From: BA4 sp044376575
GTDB taxonomy: Bacteria; Bacteroidota; Bacteroidia; CAIKAF01
Direction of reading: 5' to 3'
Assembly: GCA_044376575.1 (NCBI GenBank)
Contig: JBILKR010000043.1
Location: 1 to 9,668, forward strand
Length of the DNA: 9,668 nucleotides
Shown piece after piece: positions 5,846-9,668 of this stretch. How positions within the stretch are numbered: the stretch's first letter is position 1; the number at the start of each line of letters is the position of its first letter. The position numbers were made by a program, and so were the translations under genes. Under the pieces are notes generated by a model. That model did not search any database and was not told where the DNA came from. It saw nothing but the letters and a program-made list of their open reading frames with translations.

Positions 5846-5853
5846 TATATTCG
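5846..5853 (+). promoter_or_regulatory. Possible -7 box for the methyltransferase gene
   Basis: TATATTCG, followed by CATAA, matches the TAnnTTCG variant. It shares the extended TTCGCATAA with the box upstream of the DUF4249 gene. It lies 30 bases before the ATG at 5884. A TTG at 5827-5829 is 16 bases upstream, shorter than the spacing seen for the tRNA promoter. Confidence 0.4.
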
Positions 5854-5883
5854 CATAATTGATGATAATCTATACATCTTCAA

Positions 5884-6720
5884 ATGAAAACATTACTTAA
5901 ACTGCTACATCCAAAGTATCAAAAATTAATTCTTGATTATCCTGTTGAATTTAAACCAAGATATGGATATGGTAAGCCGGCTCATAAACAATTAAATGAA
6001 ATTATTTCCAAACAAGATGAAATGTATTTTGAATGGCTGAATGAGGTGAAGAAAAATAGAGACACGTTTATATCTTGGTCGTTCGATAAAAAAAATGAAA
6101 CTGAACCATATTGGAATAATCAATATTTACCGGGATTAGACATGGTAATTTTATATACTGTAATATTAAAAAATAAACCACAACAATATGTAGAAATTGG
6201 TTCAGGCAATAGCACTAAAGTTGTATTTTCTGCAAAACATAATGCCAATCTGAATACGAAAATTATTTCCATTGATCCTTTTCCCAGGGCTGAGATAGAT
6301 AATCTATCGGATGAAATAATCAGACAACCTTTTGAAAATACAAGTAAAGATATTTGTGCTGAACTTAACTCAGGAGATATTTTGTTTATTGACAATTCAC
6401 ATAGAGTATTACCAAATTCAGATGCTACTGTTTTTTTTATGGAAGTTTTACCCCGGTTAAAAAAAGGTGTTATTGTTCAAATACATGATATTTATCTGCC
6501 TTTTGATTATCCTCAGGTAATGTGTGATCGTTTTTATTCAGAACAATATACTCTGGCCGCTTATATTATGGCAAATCCTAAAAAATATAAAACGATGATT
6601 CCTAATTACTACCTTTCCCAACACTCAGAATACAATGCTACAATGGATGAGTTCTGGGGTAACCTAGCTCCCGGAATTGAAAGGCACGGTGGTTCTTATT
6701 GGATTGAAATTACAGAATAA
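5884..6720 (+). CDS. Class I SAM-dependent methyltransferase, substrate unknown
   Basis: The protein has 278 residues. A leader region of about 90 residues includes RYGYGKPAHKQL (26-37) and PYWNNQYLPGLD (75-86). A Rossmann methyltransferase core follows: motif I VEIGSGNST (103-111, SAM glycine loop), the acidic strand-2 end ISIDPFP (128-134), GDILFIDNSHR (164-174) and IVQIHDIYLPFDYP (197-210). The IDNSHR and HDI motifs match the Methyltransf_24-like group, often linked to sugar or small-molecule methylation. The substrate cannot be read from sequence. It has no signal peptide or membrane segment, so it is cytoplasmic. It stands alone, divergent from dnaK and convergent with the DUF4249 gene with a 10-bp gap. 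The coding DNA is visibly more AT-rich than dnaK, yifB or panB (for example 28% GC over 6001-6060), which may reflect transfer or weak codon selection. Confidence 0.85.
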   Translation: MKTLLKLLHPKYQKLILDYPVEFKPRYGYGKPAHKQLNEIISKQDEMYFEWLNEVKKNRDTFISWSFDKKNETEPYWNNQYLPGLDMVILYTVILKNKPQQYVEIGSGNSTKVVFSAKHNANLNTKIISIDPFPRAEIDNLSDEIIRQPFENTSKDICAELNSGDILFIDNSHRVLPNSDATVFFMEVLPRLKKGVIVQIHDIYLPFDYPQVMCDRFYSEQYTLAAYIMANPKKYKTMIPNYYLSQHSEYNATMDEFWGNLAPGIERHGGSYWIEITE

Positions 6721-6730
6721 TCTATAAAAT

Positions 6731-7759
6731 CTATTTAAAATTCAGGTCGCCTGTAAATTGACCGGAACGCAATGAATCGAGTGTTTGTTGGTTGATTTTA
6801 ACTCCAAGAACGCTTCCTTTTCCGCGCGAAGAAAACAAACCCAATCCATTTTTAATATTCGTGTAATCTGATGCTTTTTGAACGATACTTGTTGAAGGAG
6901 CATTTATAGCAATGTAGTTATACAACTCTTGTCCTGCCTGATATACAATAAAATCAAGTGAATAAAACTGACGCGCCCTGATCTGATTGTTGGGTGTACC
7001 CGGAGGATCCTTTTCAATGAATGTGGAAATAAATCCGTAAAATGTAGATTTCTGAATACCATAGTTCACTTCATTACCAAAAATATTTGATGCATCTGGT
7101 TTAAATAAAGGGAATGTATTGGTAATGGACTTTAATACTTTGTTGGCGGTATCATTACCCACCCATTCCAGGTAATTGAATCTCAAGGCCAGTTGATAAG
7201 CTTTTGTACTGTCATCTTTAATCCAGCTAATCGTTCTTGTATAATTTGGATTTAGTCCAGACGGATCTTCAAAACCAATAATGGTAGCAGGTGTTTGCGG
7301 ATATTTCATGATCAGGTTTCTGCAAAGTCCTGTTGAAGAACTAACTATTTTATTTTTAGAAGGAATTTGAATAAATAATTTATAAAATTTATTTGTTGAA
7401 ATCGTGGCGTCAGTGAAGTAAAGAATATTTAAACTATTGGCAAACAAACCGGGATCTTTAGGGAAGGGATTCAATGCTTTTTTTAATGGAATACTGTCAA
7501 TTTTATTTCCGTTCTGATAAGATAGAAGATAAACAAATACTGAGTCGTAGTATAATGAATCCGGTATTTGTGCAAACAATAATGCATCTCCATCACCCAA
7601 AAAGGCTTTATTTACGCGAACCCACTGTGTGTCTTCCTTGGCATCAAGCAGCCCATAAACAATGGAAATATCTTTATAGGGAGCTGTTAAATCAACATCT
7701 GTACTGCATGAATAAGTTAACATTACAACTACCGACAATAAAACAACAGCTATTCTCAT
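6731..7759 (-). CDS. DUF4249-type lipoprotein
   Basis: The protein has 342 residues. The signal peptide MRIAVVLLSV plus a hydrophobic stretch ends in LTYSC, with the lipid cysteine at 18. Two regions are characteristic of the Bacteroidota DUF4249 family: ISIVYGLLDAKEDTQWVRVNK (31-51) running into AFLGDGDALLFA (52-63) with DSLYYDS (67-73), and the late GLGLFSSRGKGS (305-316). The body is beta-rich. Family members are periplasm-facing outer-membrane lipoproteins, often next to TonB-dependent receptors, but no receptor is adjacent here. The molecular role of the family is not established. The start is supported by the signal peptide and a promoter 15 to 46 bases upstream. It converges with the methyltransferase gene and diverges from panB. 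Confidence 0.85.
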   Translation of the reverse strand: MRIAVVLLSVVVMLTYSCSTDVDLTAPYKDISIVYGLLDAKEDTQWVRVNKAFLGDGDALLFAQIPDSLYYDSVFVYLLSYQNGNKIDSIPLKKALNPFPKDPGLFANSLNILYFTDATISTNKFYKLFIQIPSKNKIVSSSTGLCRNLIMKYPQTPATIIGFEDPSGLNPNYTRTISWIKDDSTKAYQLALRFNYLEWVGNDTANKVLKSITNTFPLFKPDASNIFGNEVNYGIQKSTFYGFISTFIEKDPPGTPNNQIRARQFYSLDFIVYQAGQELYNYIAINAPSTSIVQKASDYTNIKNGLGLFSSRGKGSVLGVKINQQTLDSLRSGQFTGDLNFK

Positions 7760-7774
7760 GAATGATATTTTATG

Positions 7775-7805
7775 CGAATGTAGAACATTTAAACAGAATT
7801 TAAAA
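7775..7805 (-). promoter_or_regulatory. Likely promoter of the DUF4249 lipoprotein gene
   Basis: On the minus strand TACATTCG (7782-7775) matches TAnnTTCG. TTTT (7805-7802) lies 19 bases upstream, one base away from the TTTG consensus. The -7 box ends 15 bases before the ATG, so the leader would be about 10 nt. The box continues as TTCGCATAA, as it does upstream of the methyltransferase gene. Confidence 0.5.
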
Positions 7806-7882
7806 CCCCTTTTATCTATTCAAACAAATGCTGTTGTAATTTATCAATTAATGACTTTTCTTTGTTCTTAATAGTTTAACCC

Positions 7883-8698
7883 ATGTCTGTACATAAAGAG
7901 ATTAAAAAAGTAACTACACACGTATTACAGGAACTAAAACGTGATGGCCAGAAAATATCAATGCTGACGGCTTATGATTATTCGATGGCCCGTATTTTGG
8001 ATGCAGCGGGTATTGAAGTATTATTGGTGGGCGATTCAGCCAGTAATGTGATGGCCGGTCATGAAACTACATTGCCCATTACACTCGATCAGATGATCTA
8101 TCATGCCTCTTCGGTAATTCGTGCTGTACAGCGTGCGTTGGTGGTAGTAGATTTACCGTTTGGTTCGTATCAGGGTAACTCAAAAGAGGCATTGAATTCA
8201 GCAATACGTATAATGAAGGAGGCTGAAGCGCATGCCGTAAAGCTGGAAGGTGGGGAAGAAGTGGTAGAATCTATTCGTCGCATATTAACGGCAGGTATTC
8301 CTGTGATGGGACATCTGGGTCTCACTCCGCAATCGATATATAAATTCGGAACTTATGAAGTAAGAGCCAAAGAAGAAGCTGAAGCGCAAAAATTAAAAGC
8401 TGATGCAAAAATGCTTGAAGATTCCGGATGTTTTGCATTAGTGTTGGAAAAAGTTCCGGCACAACTGGCAGGCGAGGTGGCCAAGAGTCTTACCATTCCT
8501 GTTATTGGAATCGGAGCCGGTAATCAAGTGGATGGTCAAGTGTTGGTTTCGCATGATATGTTAGGCATCACTACAGAATTTAAGCCTCGTTTTTTACGAA
8601 CCTATGCTCAGTTGAGTGAACAGATGACACAAGCCGTTCACCATTATATCGATGATGTAAAATCAGGAAGTTTCCCCAACGAAAAAGAACAGTATTAA
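7883..8698 (+). CDS. panB: 3-methyl-2-oxobutanoate hydroxymethyltransferase (ketopantoate hydroxymethyltransferase)
   Basis: The protein has 271 residues, the normal family length. PanB transfers a hydroxymethyl group from 5,10-methylenetetrahydrofolate to alpha-ketoisovalerate to give ketopantoate, the first committed step to pantothenate and coenzyme A, in the cytoplasm. Its TIM-barrel signatures are in order: LTAYDYSMA (28-36), LLVGDSASNVMAGH (47-60) with metal ligand Asp51, VVDLPFGSY (88-96) with ligand Asp90, VKLEGG (119-124) with Lys120 and Glu122, VMGHLGLTPQS (141-151), LVLEKVP (186-192) with the likely catalytic Glu189, and IGIGAGNQVDGQVLV (208-222). All active-site positions expected from E. 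coli PanB are present. The ending FPNEKEQY matches the family's usual tail. No panC or panD is adjacent, and no clear promoter box is seen in the 123 bp upstream. Its stop overlaps that of the convergent transporter gene by 4 bp. Confidence 0.97.
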   Translation: MSVHKEIKKVTTHVLQELKRDGQKISMLTAYDYSMARILDAAGIEVLLVGDSASNVMAGHETTLPITLDQMIYHASSVIRAVQRALVVVDLPFGSYQGNSKEALNSAIRIMKEAEAHAVKLEGGEEVVESIRRILTAGIPVMGHLGLTPQSIYKFGTYEVRAKEEAEAQKLKADAKMLEDSGCFALVLEKVPAQLAGEVAKSLTIPVIGIGAGNQVDGQVLVSHDMLGITTEFKPRFLRTYAQLSEQMTQAVHHYIDDVKSGSFPNEKEQY

Positions 8699-9668
8699 TT
8701 GATTTCTTCTTTTTGAATTTTTAATACACTGATTACTGTTCGGATCAGGATAAGATTAATACACAATATTGTTGCACCAATCCAATAGGGCAGATGTGAA
8801 TTTATATCATAAAATAAAGTTCCTACAAGCGGGCCGCTAACCCTCGCCAATGATCCAAAAGACTGATATAACCCTAACACTTTTCCCTGTTCATTCGGTG
8901 ATGACATTTGAGATAATATCGATAGTCCGGAAGGACCAATCATTCCATTGGCAATGGCCAGGAATAATAAAATAAGCAAACCCACCGGAATAAATAAATA
9001 GAGCGGGATATAAGAGAAAAATATTAAACATAACATCATTAATAGGGTCCCGATATACAGCAATTTTTTTTCTCCGAATAAGCGCGTAAAAAAACCAATT
9101 AAAAATCCTTGCATCAATGTAGTTGATATTCCTATAAATGCGAATACATAACCAATCTCCTTATCCGAAAAATGATAGATTTCTTTCCAAATCAAAGCCG
9201 CTGTGGTTTGAAACATAAAAAAGGCAACGATATAAATATGATAGATAAAAAATAATGCAGCTAGCCCTTTCATTTTAAAAACCCGAACAAAATCTTTCAC
9301 AGGAAATATGGATATACTTGAATGCTTGTTTTTTTGATGTATGGATTCAGGCAAAAAGAAAAATGCCATTACTAAATTTATTACACCAATTAATGCCGTA
9401 AGGTAACCTACATATTCAATTCCGTAGGTTGATTTAATGATGCCGCCAACAGGAGGTCCGAAAATAAAGCCAAGACCAAATGCAGCCCCAATCAATCCCA
9501 TAGACTGAGCTCGTTTTTCGGGTGGAGTAATATCTGAAATGTAAGCCTGGGCAGCAGAAATATTTCCTGAGCCAATGCCACCTAATACTCTTGAAATTAT
9601 CAACACGAAAAGTCCTGTTGCTTGTGAAAACATCAGCGAAGAAAAAATAGTAATCACAATACTGATTA
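8695..9668 (-). CDS. MFS transporter, DHA1/tetracycline-efflux-like, N-terminus beyond right edge
   Basis: The frame is open to the window end and gives 323 residues plus a partial codon. A GTG at 9657-9655 could be read as a start, but the protein would then lack its first helices, so the gene is almost certainly cut by the edge (full members have about 400 residues). Visible marks, numbered from the first complete codon, are SRVLGGIGSG (25-34, helix 4), YISDITPPEKRA (42-53), the antiporter motif C region GLGFIFGPPVGG (64-75), LPES (105-108) closing the N-terminal half, and a C-terminal half with GKVLGLYQSFGSLARVSGP (261-279). About ten hydrophobic segments are present. This is a proton-driven drug or metabolite exporter of the inner membrane by family. 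Substrate specificity cannot be assigned, and resistance should not be assumed. Confidence 0.9.
   Translation of the reverse strand, partial: ISIVITIFSSLMFSQATGLFVLIISRVLGGIGSGNISAAQAYISDITPPEKRAQSMGLIGAAFGLGFIFGPPVGGIIKSTYGIEYVGYLTALIGVINLVMAFFFLPESIHQKNKHSSISIFPVKDFVRVFKMKGLAALFFIYHIYIVAFFMFQTTAALIWKEIYHFSDKEIGYVFAFIGISTTLMQGFLIGFFTRLFGEKKLLYIGTLLMMLCLIFFSYIPLYLFIPVGLLILLFLAIANGMIGPSGLSILSQMSSPNEQGKVLGLYQSFGSLARVSGPLVGTLFYDINSHLPYWIGATILCINLILIRTVISVLKIQKEEIN

Noticed and set aside
5662..5883. HrcA/CIRCE operator upstream of dnaK (TTTAGCAATTCAAGTGCC looked suggestive)
   Set aside because: The second half-site GAGTGCTAA is absent and the first half matches only at TTAGCA.
6120..6395. Minus-strand open frame inside the methyltransferase gene
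   Set aside because: It is antisense to motif I and the following strands of the methyltransferase, and its product shows no recognisable feature.
7474..7761. Plus-strand open frame antisense to the DUF4249 lipoprotein
   Set aside because: It overlaps the N-terminal family signatures and signal peptide of a well-supported gene and has no features of its own.
9655..9657. GTG as the true start of the MFS transporter
   Set aside because: The frame stays open to the window end and the protein would lack its first two to three helices, so truncation by the window is more likely.
1..9668. Mobile element, CRISPR array, defence island or biosynthetic cluster
   Set aside because: I found no transposase or integrase, no regularly spaced direct repeats, no nuclease or toxin genes and no clustered pathway. 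The genes are housekeeping functions and small envelope proteins.

Overview
The window looks like a chromosomal segment of a Bacteroidota bacterium, most likely from the Chitinophagales/Sphingobacteriales side of the phylum (inference). Four points support this. Four separate genes start with a lipoprotein signal peptide ending in Ser-Cys. None of the start codons checked has a Shine-Dalgarno sequence, and the leaders are A/T-rich instead. Several genes and the tRNA are preceded by the Bacteroidota-type -7 box TAnnTTTG or its variant TAnnTTCG. One protein is recognisable as a DUF4249-type lipoprotein, a family I know only from this phylum.

Layout. Positions 1-174 (minus) hold the N-terminus of a small Cys-rich lipoprotein that runs off the left edge. 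Positions 175-433 have no gene but contain two structured elements: a nested palindrome (335-371) and a strong hairpin (381-427) that looks like the terminator of the tRNA. A CAT-anticodon tRNA (434-507, minus) has its own near-consensus promoter at 533-562. A two-gene minus-strand unit follows: a 64-residue helical protein overlapping a 119-residue four-helix membrane protein by 8 bp. A small plus-strand lipoprotein (1236-1541) converges on yifB/comM (1545-3083, minus), an AAA+ Mg-chelatase-like protein. Next come a minus-strand lipoprotein (3152-3658), a perfect 20-bp terminator stem (3713-3754) and dnaK (3769-5661, minus). A 222-bp divergent region with two inverted repeats separates dnaK from a class I methyltransferase (5884-6720, plus). 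This converges on a DUF4249 lipoprotein (6731-7759, minus), which diverges from panB (7883-8698, plus). panB shares its stop codon region with an MFS transporter (8695 to the right edge, minus, N-terminus missing).

How the genes work together. This is a mosaic of single-gene transcription units, not one pathway. DnaK (protein folding), PanB (pantothenate/CoA synthesis), YifB/ComM (DNA processing, linked to natural transformation in other bacteria) and the tRNA are conserved housekeeping functions. They are interspersed with small, AT-rich, poorly characterised envelope proteins. Only the 64/119-residue pair looks translationally coupled. All three convergent gene pairs meet almost stop to stop with no visible terminator, whereas dnaK and the tRNA have strong hairpins downstream.

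I see no mobile element, CRISPR array, toxin-antitoxin pair, phage-defence locus or other clear new system. The points most worth a second look are regulatory and structural: the tRNA locus architecture, the nested palindrome downstream of it, the dnaK upstream inverted repeats and the hairpin abutting the yifB start codon.
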